A stretch of DNA of 30,019 nt from positions 1 through 30,019 of the forward strand of contig CANRKN010000015.1 of NCBI GenBank assembly GCA_947631215.1, in the 5' to 3' direction. A program made the translations under genes and the position numbers. Below the pieces are notes generated by a model. That model was not told the DNA's origin, made no database searches, and saw only the letters and a program-made list of their open reading frames with translations. Shown here piece by piece: positions 23,240-30,019 of this stretch; positions within the stretch are counted from its first letter, which is position 1, and every line of letters begins with the position of its first letter. Source of the stretch: an uncultured Oscillospiraceae bacterium (lineage in GTDB: Bacteria > Bacillota_A > Clostridia > Oscillospirales > Oscillospiraceae).

Positions 23240-24307
23240 ATGAAGAGAGAAGACACGAGAAGGATATATGTGGGCGGCGTGGCCGTAGGGGGCGGGGCCC
23301 CCGTGACGGTCCAGTCCATGTGCAACACCCCCACCCAGGACGCCGAGGCCACCCTGGACCAGATGCGGCGGCTCCGGGCCGCCGGATGCGACATCATCCG
23401 GGTGGCGGTGCCGAATATGGCCGCGGCGGCGGCACTGCCCGCCATTATGGCGGCGGCGCCCATGCCCGTGGTGGCGGACATCCACTTCGACTACCGGCTG
23501 GCCCTGGCCGCGGCGGAGGCGGGCGTCAGCGCTGTGCGCATAAACCCCGGGAACATCGGCTCCGCGGACAAGGTCGCGGCGGTGGCGGACGCCTGCAAAA
23601 GGCGGGGCATCCCCATCCGCATCGGCGTGAACACCGGCTCGCTGGAAAAAAGGCTTCTGGAAAAGTACGGCGGTCCCACGGCGGAGGCGCTGGTGGAGAG
23701 CGCGGCGGGGGAGATAGAGGCCCTGCGCGCCGCGGGCTTTGAGGACATAGCCCTGTCCGTCAAGGCGTCGGATGTAGAGACCGCCGTGGCGGCCTACCGT
23801 CTCGCGGCGGAGCGGTTCGACTGCCCCCTGCACGTGGGCGTCACCGAGGCAGGGACGAGCTATGGCGGCCTCGTCAATTCCGCCGTGGGCATCGGGACCC
23901 TCCTCATGGAGGGTATCGGTGACACCATCCGGGTGAGCCTCACCGCGGACCCGGCGGAGGAGGTTAAGGCGGGCCTTGCCATATTGCGGGCCTGCGGGCT
24001 GCGGAAAGGAGGGGTGCGGTTCGTGTCCTGCCCCACCTGCGGCCGGACGAAGATCGATCTCATCGGCCTGGCAAAGCGGGTGGAGGCGGCGGTCTCCGGT
24101 CTGGACCGGGATGTCATCGTGGCCGTCATGGGCTGCGAGGTGAACGGCCCCGGGGAGGCCCGGGAGGCGGACTATGGCATCGCCGGCGGCCCCGGCTTCG
24201 GAAGCCTGTTCATGAAGGGGCAGGTGGTAAAGACGAAGGTGCCGGAGGACCGGCTTTTGGACGAGCTCATGGCCCTCATGGAGATGGGCGGAAAAACGGA
24301 CATCTGA
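23240..24307 (+). CDS. ispG: 4-hydroxy-3-methylbut-2-en-1-yl diphosphate synthase (IspG/GcpE)
   Basis: Iron-sulfur enzyme converting MEcPP to HMBPP, the penultimate MEP pathway step; electrons come from ferredoxin or flavodoxin. The 355 residues begin with the TIM barrel (VTVQSMCNTPTQDAEATLDQ, VVADIHFDYRLAL, VRINPGNIG, RIGVNTGSLEK). The C-terminal domain has the 4Fe-4S ligands C264 and C267 (FVSCPTCGRTKIDL) and C299 with E306 (MGCEVNGPGEA). Starts two bases after rseP with no clear ribosome binding site of its own, so it depends on coupling. The stop lies 45 bases before the polC start, within a gap holding an inverted repeat. Confidence 0.97.
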   Translation: MKREDTRRIYVGGVAVGGGAPVTVQSMCNTPTQDAEATLDQMRRLRAAGCDIIRVAVPNMAAAAALPAIMAAAPMPVVADIHFDYRLALAAAEAGVSAVRINPGNIGSADKVAAVADACKRRGIPIRIGVNTGSLEKRLLEKYGGPTAEALVESAAGEIEALRAAGFEDIALSVKASDVETAVAAYRLAAERFDCPLHVGVTEAGTSYGGLVNSAVGIGTLLMEGIGDTIRVSLTADPAEEVKAGLAILRACGLRKGGVRFVSCPTCGRTKIDLIGLAKRVEAAVSGLDRDVIVAVMGCEVNGPGEAREADYGIAGGPGFGSLFMKGQVVKTKVPEDRLLDELMALMEMGGKTDI

Positions 24308-24338
24308 TATGTCAGGATATAGGAAAATACCTGACATA
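24308..24338 (+). promoter_or_regulatory. Inverted repeat between ispG and polC, next to the polC ribosome binding site
   Basis: TATGTCAGG (24308-24316) and CCTGACATA (24330-24338) form a perfect 9-bp inverted repeat; with one bulged A it extends three more pairs around a loop AGGAAA. Its 3' end touches the polC ribosome binding site AAGGAG (24338-24343). No T-tract follows, so it is not a typical terminator. It may slow polC translation, or be a DNA operator or RNA-processing site. Confidence 0.5.
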
Positions 24339-24352
24339 AGGAGTACATAGCA

Positions 24353-27300
24353 TTGGAAGAAGTAGCGTTTTTGGAGATGTTCCCCTTCTGCGAGCCGCTG
24401 CAGGTGAGCTACGGCTCCCTGGAGGGCGTGGCGGTGCAGGAGGCCACGGTGAGCCGGGAGCGGATGAGCATGACCATCCGGGCCCGGTTCCCGGCCATGC
24501 CCGCGCCGGCGGAGCTGTCCGCCATGGAGCGGGCCATCCGGGAGGAGTACGGTCTGAACGAGGTCACCATCGCGGCCCAGTGGCCCCATGAGGAGGCCCC
24601 CAAGCCCGGGAAAAAAGCCGGGGCGGGCAAGGTGCTCATGGGCCGGGCCGTCAAAGGGACCCCCATCCCCATGCGGGAGGCCTCCCCGGAGATGAAGACC
24701 GTCACCGTGTGCGGGAAGGTGTTCGCCGCGGACAGCCGGGAGATACCCAAGCGGGGGGCCGTGGTGCTCCAGTTCGACATGACCGACGGGGACGGCTGCA
24801 TCCGGGTGAGCCGGTTCTTCTCCAAGGAGGAGGAAGCGGAGCACGCCATCATCAACAAGATACAGCCGGGGATGTACCTGGCCGTGTCCGGCCGGATGAA
24901 GTTCAACAATTTCAGCCATGAGGCGGAGCTGGAGCCGAGAAACATACAGATAGCTACGCCGCCGGAGGGCCGCCGGGACGACGCCCCGGTGAAGCGGGTG
25001 GAGCTGCACCTGCATACCCAGATGTCCTCCCTGGATGGCCTCACCGACCCTGTGGCCGCTGTGAAGCGGGCGGCGGAGTGGGGCATGAGCGCTATCGCCA
25101 TCACCGACCACGGGGTGGCCCAGGCATTCCCCACCGCCTCCAAGGCGGCCAAGGGCATCAAGGTCATCTACGGCATGGAAGGATATTATGTAAATGACGT
25201 GGATGAGAATCCATCCGTTATCGGACCAAAGGACGGGCCTGTAACGGGGGACTATGTGGCTTTTGATATCGAGACTACCGGGCTTTATGAGCAACGTGAC
25301 CGCATCACGGAGATTGGCGCCGTGGTGTTCCACGAGGGTGCGCCCGACGAGGTGTTCCAAACTTATGTAAACCCAGGAATGCCCATCCCCGCCGACATCC
25401 AGCGCCTGACGGGCATCACCGACGCGGACGTGTTCGACGCCCCCAGCGAGGCGGAGGCCGTGACGGCTTTCCTGGCTTTCGCGGGGGACAGGCCCCTGTG
25501 CGCCCACAACGCCAGCTTCGACGTGGGGTTCATCACCGCCGCGGCGGAGCGGGCGGGGATTGCCTTCGACCCCACCTACATAGATACCTTGCCCCTGGCC
25601 CAGGCATTGCTGCCGGACATGAAGAAGTTCAAGCTGGACATGGTCTCGGACAGACTGGGCCTGCCCGCTTTCAACCACCACCGGGCCAGCGACGACGCGC
25701 TGGTGTGCGGGCGGATACTGGGCCGGTTCCAGCCCATGCTGACGGAGAAGGGCGCCCAGCGCCTCTCCCAGGTGGATGAGCTGTGCCGGTCTCTTCGGGC
25801 CAAGGCGGGCCGTCATGGCCGGACGCGGCATATATCCCTGCTGGTGAAAAACCGCGTGGGCCTTAAAAACCTCTACGAGCTCATCTCCAAGAGCCATCTT
25901 GAGCACTTCCGCAGCAAGGTGCCCACCATTCCCAAGAGCCTGCTCATGGCCCACCGGGAGGGGTTGCTCATCGGCAGCGCCTGCGCCGCGGGGGAGTTCT
26001 ATCAGGCTGTGAGCCGCCATCGCAGCCGGGCGGAATTAAAGCGCCTGGGCGCGTTCTACGACTACTTCGAGATCATGCCCCTTTGCAACAACGCCTTCAT
26101 GGTGGAAAACGGCATGGTGAAGAGCGAGGAGGAGCTAAAAGAGTTCAACCGCCGGGTCATCGAGATAGCCGACGAGCTGGGAAAGCCCGTGTGCGCCACG
26201 GGAGACGTGCACTTCCTGGACCCCGCCGACGAGCAGTTCCGGCATATTCTCCTGAGCGCCAAGGGCTTTGCCGACGCGGACAAGTCTCTGCCCATCTACC
26301 TGCGCACCACAGAGGAGATGCTGGCGGAGTTTTCCTATCTCGGCGAGGAGCGGGCCTATGAGGTGGTGGTGACCAACACCAACGCCGTGGCCGATATGAT
26401 AGAGGGCCAGGTGGCCCTGCTGCCGGAGCTGCACCTCTATCCGCCGGTCATCGAAAATTCCGACGGCCAGCTCAAGGACTTGGTCTACGGCCGGCTCAAA
26501 GAGCTCTACGGCGAGCATCCGGAGAAGATCATCACCGACAGGGTGGAGATGGAGATGAACACCATCCTGGGCCGGCACTTCGACGTCATCTACATGTCCG
26601 CCCAGAAGCTGGTGGCGGACTCTCTGGCCCACGGCTACCTGGTGGGCAGCCGGGGCAGCGTGGGGTCCAGCCTGGTGGCGTATCTGGCGGGCATCACGGA
26701 GGTGAACAGCCTCCCGGCCCACTATCTCTGCCCCAAGTGCTACCACACGGATTTTGAGGCAGGGAAGGGCTATGGCTGCGGCGCGGACATGCCGGACAGG
26801 ATGTGCCCCCACTGCGGCACGGAGATGCGCAAGGAGGGCTTCGATATCCCCTTCGCCACGTTCCTGGGCATCAAGGGCGACAAGGTGCCGGATATCGACC
26901 TTAATTTCTCCGGGGAGTATCAGGCCAGCGCTCACGCCTATACCAAGACCCTCTTCGGCGCGGACCATGTGTTCAAGGCCGGCACCGTGGGCACCATCGC
27001 GGAAAAGACCGCCTACGGCTACGTGCTGAAGTACGCCGAGGAACACGGTCTGGAATACTCCGCCGCGGAGAAGAACTGGCTGGCCCAGGGGCTGGTGGGC
27101 GTCAAGCGCACCACCGGCCAGCACCCGGGGGGTCTCGTCATCATCCCCCAGGACATGGACGTGACCGACTTCTGCCCGGTGCAGCATCCGGCGGACGACG
27201 CGGACTCGGACATCATCACCACCCATCTTGAATACCATTTCATGGAGGACTATCTGCTGAAGCTGGACGAGCTGGGCCACGATAACCCCACCATGATCAA

Positions 27301-28330
27301 TATGCTGGAGCGTCTCACCGGCACCGACGCCAAGACCATCCGCCTGGACGACGCGGACACCATGAGCCTTTTCTCCTCGCCCAAGGCCCTGGGCGTGCCG
27401 GAGAACGACCCCATCATCGGCCAGACCGGCTCCCTGGGCATCCCCGAGTTCGGCACGGGCTTCACCCGCCAGATGCTGGTGGATACAAAGCCGGACAAGT
27501 TCGACATGCTGGTGCGCCTTTCCGGCTACTCCCACGGCACCGGCGTGTGGCTTGGAAACGCCCAGGACCTGATAAAATCCGGCATCAAGGTCACCGACAC
27601 CATCGGCTGCCGGGACGACATCATGATCTACCTCATGCATCAGGGCATCGACGCCAACACCGCCTTCAAGGCCATGGAGAACGTCCGCAAGAAGAACAAG
27701 CAGCTCACCGACGAGCAGGTCCAGGCCATGAAGGACCACGGCGTGCCCCAGTGGTATATAGACTCCTGCCACAAGATAGAATACCTGTTCCCCAAGGCCC
27801 ACGCGGTGGCCTATGTGCTGATGGCGTTCCGCATCGCCTGGTACAAGGTCCACTACCCCCTGGCCTTCTACGCGGCGCTCTTCTACCGCCGCAGCCAGAA
27901 GGGGGGCTTCGACGCGGAGATGATGACCGGCGGAGCCAATAAGGTGCGCAGCAAGATAAAGGAGATCAACGCCGACCCCAACGCCACCGACAAGGACCAG
28001 GACCTGGTGACCACGCTGGAGATGGTGTATGAGTTCTATATGCGGGGCTTCGACTTCGCCCCTATCGATATCTATGAATCCGACGCCCTGCAGTTTCTGC
28101 CCGTGGGGGAGAAGCAGCTTCGGGTGCCCTTCGCGGCCGTCACGGGCCTGGGCGCTGCGGCGGCCCAGGACCTGGCCAAGGCCCGGGAGGGGGGCCGGGA
28201 TTTCGTGTCCATCGAGGACGTGGCGGCGGCCTGCCCCAAGGTGAGCATGGCCCATATCGAGACGCTGAAGAAGATGGGCGCCTTCGGTGCGCTTCCCGAG
28301 GCCAGCCAGATGACCCTGTTCGATATGTGA
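24353..28330 (+). CDS. polC: DNA polymerase III alpha subunit, PolC type
   Basis: Main replicative polymerase of low-GC Gram-positive lineages, with built-in 3'-5' proofreading. At 1,325 residues it is shorter than B. subtilis PolC (1,437); the shortening is mostly N-terminal. In order: a short N-terminal domain (1-100); OB fold (110-205); PHP domain, first part (E217-LHLHT, AITDHG 250-254); an inserted DEDDh exonuclease (about 298-470: D305-x-E307, HNASFD with D390, HHRASDD); PHP, second part; palm and fingers from about 700; a zinc site (C793-x2-C796, C809, C818-x2-C821); catalytic D847 and D849 in KVPDIDLNFSGEYQ; thumb and C-terminal region ending in QMTLFDM. The start is TTG at 24353, with AAGGAG nine bases upstream. 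The start codon and adjacent hairpin suggest restrained translation. Confidence 0.96.
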   Translation: MEEVAFLEMFPFCEPLQVSYGSLEGVAVQEATVSRERMSMTIRARFPAMPAPAELSAMERAIREEYGLNEVTIAAQWPHEEAPKPGKKAGAGKVLMGRAVKGTPIPMREASPEMKTVTVCGKVFAADSREIPKRGAVVLQFDMTDGDGCIRVSRFFSKEEEAEHAIINKIQPGMYLAVSGRMKFNNFSHEAELEPRNIQIATPPEGRRDDAPVKRVELHLHTQMSSLDGLTDPVAAVKRAAEWGMSAIAITDHGVAQAFPTASKAAKGIKVIYGMEGYYVNDVDENPSVIGPKDGPVTGDYVAFDIETTGLYEQRDRITEIGAVVFHEGAPDEVFQTYVNPGMPIPADIQRLTGITDADVFDAPSEAEAVTAFLAFAGDRPLCAHNASFDVGFITAAAERAGIAFDPTYIDTLPLAQALLPDMKKFKLDMVSDRLGLPAFNHHRASDDALVCGRILGRFQPMLTEKGAQRLSQVDELCRSLRAKAGRHGRTRHISLLVKNRVGLKNLYELISKSHLEHFRSKVPTIPKSLLMAHREGLLIGSACAAGEFYQAVSRHRSRAELKRLGAFYDYFEIMPLCNNAFMVENGMVKSEEELKEFNRRVIEIADELGKPVCATGDVHFLDPADEQFRHILLSAKGFADADKSLPIYLRTTEEMLAEFSYLGEERAYEVVVTNTNAVADMIEGQVALLPELHLYPPVIENSDGQLKDLVYGRLKELYGEHPEKIITDRVEMEMNTILGRHFDVIYMSAQKLVADSLAHGYLVGSRGSVGSSLVAYLAGITEVNSLPAHYLCPKCYHTDFEAGKGYGCGADMPDRMCPHCGTEMRKEGFDIPFATFLGIKGDKVPDIDLNFSGEYQASAHAYTKTLFGADHVFKAGTVGTIAEKTAYGYVLKYAEEHGLEYSAAEKNWLAQGLVGVKRTTGQHPGGLVIIPQDMDVTDFCPVQHPADDADSDIITTHLEYHFMEDYLLKLDELGHDNPTMINMLERLTGTDAKTIRLDDADTMSLFSSPKALGVPENDPIIGQTGSLGIPEFGTGFTRQMLVDTKPDKFDMLVRLSGYSHGTGVWLGNAQDLIKSGIKVTDTIGCRDDIMIYLMHQGIDANTAFKAMENVRKKNKQLTDEQVQAMKDHGVPQWYIDSCHKIEYLFPKAHAVAYVLMAFRIAWYKVHYPLAFYAALFYRRSQKGGFDAEMMTGGANKVRSKIKEINADPNATDKDQDLVTTLEMVYEFYMRGFDFAPIDIYESDALQFLPVGEKQLRVPFAAVTGLGAAAAQDLAKAREGGRDFVSIEDVAAACPKVSMAHIETLKKMGAFGALPEASQMTLFDM

Positions 28331-28381
28331 GAGCATCTCCTGGGATCGGGAGAGTTGAAATTTGAAATGGGAGGGACCTGT

Positions 28382-30019
28382 ATGTCTGAAACTGCGCGCA
28401 AGAGACTTGCCCTGCTGCTGCTCGCGGCGGTGCTGTGCCTGCAGCTTGGCGCGGCGCCGGCACGGCTGCTGGGCGATGCACCGCCCGCGGCCGACATGCC
28501 GCTGACCGACGAGCCCGCCGCCGAAGGGGAGACGGCCTCGGAGGAGTCCGCTTCGGATGAGGGGGTCTACATCCCCGTGGAGCAGGGGCCTGTGGTCACA
28601 GACCCGCCTGCGGCGGCCGTACTCACCGGGGGCGGGCCCGCTTCCATGCCGGAGCCCACGCCGGAGACCGCCTATGACACGGCCTACTTCGACCCGGTGG
28701 AGAACACCGATAAGACCGCCCCCCAGGCCTGGGTGGTGACGGACGCCGTCACGGACCTGGCCGAGGGCTGGTATGTGGTGAAGGAGCATGTCACTGTGGA
28801 CGTGCCCGTCACCGTGTCCGGAAAGGTGAACGTCATCCTGGCCGACGGCGGCGTACTGGAGGCGAGGCAGGGCCTTTACCTGCCCGAGGGCGGCGAGCTG
28901 ACCCTGTGGGGCCAGGAGAAGGGCATCGGCACGCTGACCGTCACGGCCCCGGCGGGACAGGACCCCGTGGGCGCCGGCAGCTCTGGCACCAAGTGCGGCA
29001 AGCTCACCATCAACGGCGGCACCGTCACCCTGGAGCGGGAGCCCACGGACGCGCCCCCCTTCTATAACGGCGAGGTGTTCGTGAACGGCGGCTCCGTGAA
29101 GGGCCAGCTGGGCTGCGTGCCGAAAAACGCCGCCGGGCAGGGCCTGTACCTGCTGGCGCTGTCCAACCCCGGACGGGAGAGCGTGGCAGTGGACGGCCGG
29201 ACCTGCCGCCCCTGTGACCATATGGGAAGCGGCAATGGCGCCGACTCGTACCTCTATGTCTACATGACCGGGGACGTGCACACGGTCACGGTGGGCAGCG
29301 CCGTGCAGGAATACCGGTTCCTGGACGGGGGCTTTGAGAACTTCCACAACTGGGGCGCGCCGGAATGGACCTGGTCCGAGGACGGCCAGAGCGCCGAGGC
29401 CGTCTTCACCTGCCTGAACGACGGGGCCCAGGATACGGTTACTGCCCAAGTGACCAGCGAGACGACCGCGCCCGCCACCTGCACCGAGCCGGGCGTCACT
29501 GCCTGCACCGCCTATGTCACCCATGACGGGGCGGATTATACCGACACCGTGACCGTGCCGGGGCCGGAGGCCCTGGGCCACAGTTTCACCAACTACGTCT
29601 ACAACAACGACGCCACTTATGAGGCGGATGGCACCGAGACGGCCAGGTGCGACTGCTGCGACGTGACCGATACCCGCCCGGCGCCGGGGACCATGCTGAT
29701 CCCCACGGCGACTCCGGAGCCTACGCCCGAACCGACCCCGGAGCCTACGCCGGAACCGACGCCGGAACCCACACCAGAGCCCACGCCGGAGCCGACGCCG
29801 GAACCCACGCCGGAGCCGACCCCGGAACCGACCCCGGAACCGACGCCGGAGCCGACCCCGGAACCGACGCCTGAGCCGACGCCAGAACCCACGCCTGAGC
29901 CCACACCGGAGCCCACGCCGGAACCGACGCCGGAGCCTACGCCCGAGCCGACGCCGGAACCCACGCCGGAGCCTACGCCCGAGCCGACGCCAGAACCCAC
30001 GCCGGAACCGACGCCTGAG
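28382..30019 (+). CDS. Secreted cell-surface protein with beta-helix-like region and (TPEP)n tract, 3' end missing
   Basis: The window holds 546 residues with no stop before the right edge. The start ATG follows GGGAGGG. Residues 1-28 are a signal peptide ([20 protein letters not shown]). An acidic, proline-rich region (about 30-115) leads to a segment at about 130-240 resembling repeated Firmicute surface modules: [58 protein letters not shown] second module at about 320-440 has [35 protein letters not shown] and [20 protein letters not shown], common in clostridial extracellular proteins. Residues 444-546 are 25 full TPEP repeats plus TPE, continuing off the edge; such tracts usually span the cell wall. 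Function is unknown; adhesion or wall binding is a guess. It starts 51 bases after polC, with no clear promoter seen. Confidence 0.85.
   Translation, partial: MSETARKRLALLLLAAVLCLQLGAAPARLLGDAPPAADMPLTDEPAAEGETASEESASDEGVYIPVEQGPVVTDPPAAAVLTGGGPASMPEPTPETAYDTAYFDPVENTDKTAPQAWVVTDAVTDLAEGWYVVKEHVTVDVPVTVSGKVNVILADGGVLEARQGLYLPEGGELTLWGQEKGIGTLTVTAPAGQDPVGAGSSGTKCGKLTINGGTVTLEREPTDAPPFYNGEVFVNGGSVKGQLGCVPKNAAGQGLYLLALSNPGRESVAVDGRTCRPCDHMGSGNGADSYLYVYMTGDVHTVTVGSAVQEYRFLDGGFENFHNWGAPEWTWSEDGQSAEAVFTCLNDGAQDTVTAQVTSETTAPATCTEPGVTACTAYVTHDGADYTDTVTVPGPEALGHSFTNYVYNNDATYEADGTETARCDCCDVTDTRPAPGTMLIPTATPEPTPEPTPEPTPEPTPEPTPEPTPEPTPEPTPEPTPEPTPEPTPEPTPEPTPEPTPEPTPEPTPEPTPEPTPEPTPEPTPEPTPEPTPEPTPEPTPEPTPE
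29711..30019 (+). repeat. Tandem 12-bp coding repeat, (TPEP)n
   Basis: 309 bases encode 25.75 copies of Thr-Pro-Glu-Pro with no length irregularity. Codons vary between copies (ACG/ACC/ACA/ACT for Thr, GAG/GAA for Glu, four Pro codons), so the protein repeat is older or more strongly kept than the DNA repeat. Blocks such as GAGCCTACGCCCGAGCCGAC recur, hinting at recent local duplication. The tract leaves the window still in repeat. Confidence 0.95.

Noticed and set aside
28331..28381. Possible terminator after polC (TCTCC...GGAGA)
   Set aside because: The stem is short and imperfect and no T-tract follows; I also see no clear promoter here, so the polC/surface-protein boundary stays undecided.
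23150..29581. Very long minus-strand open frames (956 and 1,148 residues) opposite ispG, polC and the surface protein gene
   Set aside because: They result from high GC at third codon positions, which removes stops on the opposite strand. No family features or start signals.
29617..30000. Minus-strand frame encoding a regular Val-Gly-Ser-Gly repeat
   Set aside because: It is the reverse complement of the TPEP coding repeat; the plus-strand frame continues from a signal-peptide-bearing protein.
29711..30019. Possible CRISPR or other noncoding array in the 12-bp repeats
   Set aside because: No spacers; the repeat is in frame and encodes TPEP continuously.

Overview
This 30 kb window is chromosomal DNA from a GC-rich, anaerobic, endospore-forming Firmicute. 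The best guess is a gut Clostridia lineage of the Oscillospiraceae type. The evidence is a pyruvate:ferredoxin oxidoreductase (anaerobic metabolism), the spoIIGA-sigE pair (sporulation), a Gram-positive PolC replicase, the MEP isoprenoid pathway, and proteins rich in T-P-E-P linkers. The genus cannot be fixed from this sequence alone. I saw no phage, transposon, CRISPR array, tRNA or rRNA. No stretch over 300 bases lacks a gene. The longest gaps, 5801-6032 and 10637-10866, hold promoters, a terminator and leader elements.

Layout. (1) 1-2978, minus: pyruvate:ferredoxin oxidoreductase, cut by the left edge. (2) 3150-4742, minus: membrane-anchored parvulin-type foldase with an EF-hand-like loop. 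It diverges from (3) a NYN nuclease/OST-HTH protein at 4934-5800. (4) 6033-7945, plus: secreted transglutaminase-like protein followed by an Sfp-type phosphopantetheinyl transferase. (5) 10636-8003, minus: a TM1266-like small regulator, then substrate-binding protein, permease and ATPase of a NitT/TauT-type ABC importer, all behind a structured leader. (6) 10867-12575, plus: GntR/YtrA-type repressor and a DUF5808-like membrane protein, with a perfect inverted-repeat operator on the promoter. (7) 15070-12610, minus: dusB, an ECF sigma factor and its zinc-type anti-sigma factor. (8) 15224-17227, plus: LTA-synthase-like sulfatase-fold enzyme, divergent from dusB. (9) 18793-17278, minus: spoIIGA-sigE. 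(10) 18948-28330, plus: the essential-gene cluster pyrH-frr-uppS-dxr-rseP-ispG-polC. (11) 28382 to the right edge: a secreted cell-surface protein ending in a long (TPEP)n tract.

Transcription is unusually legible. Eight housekeeping-type promoters have recognisable -35 and -10 boxes with exactly 17 bp between them. Perfect GC-rich hairpins separate the convergent units. In two divergent pairs (dusB/LTA-synthase-like and TM1266-like/GntR) the -35 boxes lie exactly 19 bp apart, back to back.

The genes mostly serve envelope building and stress. UppS, Dxr and IspG supply and elongate isoprenoid for the cell-wall carrier lipid. The LtaS-like enzyme, foldase, transglutaminase-like protein and TPEP protein act outside the membrane. 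The ECF sigma/anti-sigma pair and the RseP site-2 protease could form an envelope-stress circuit. The least explained unit is the ABC importer led by a TM1266-like regulator, with a leader RNA that can fold two competing ways; this is the best candidate here for undescribed regulation.
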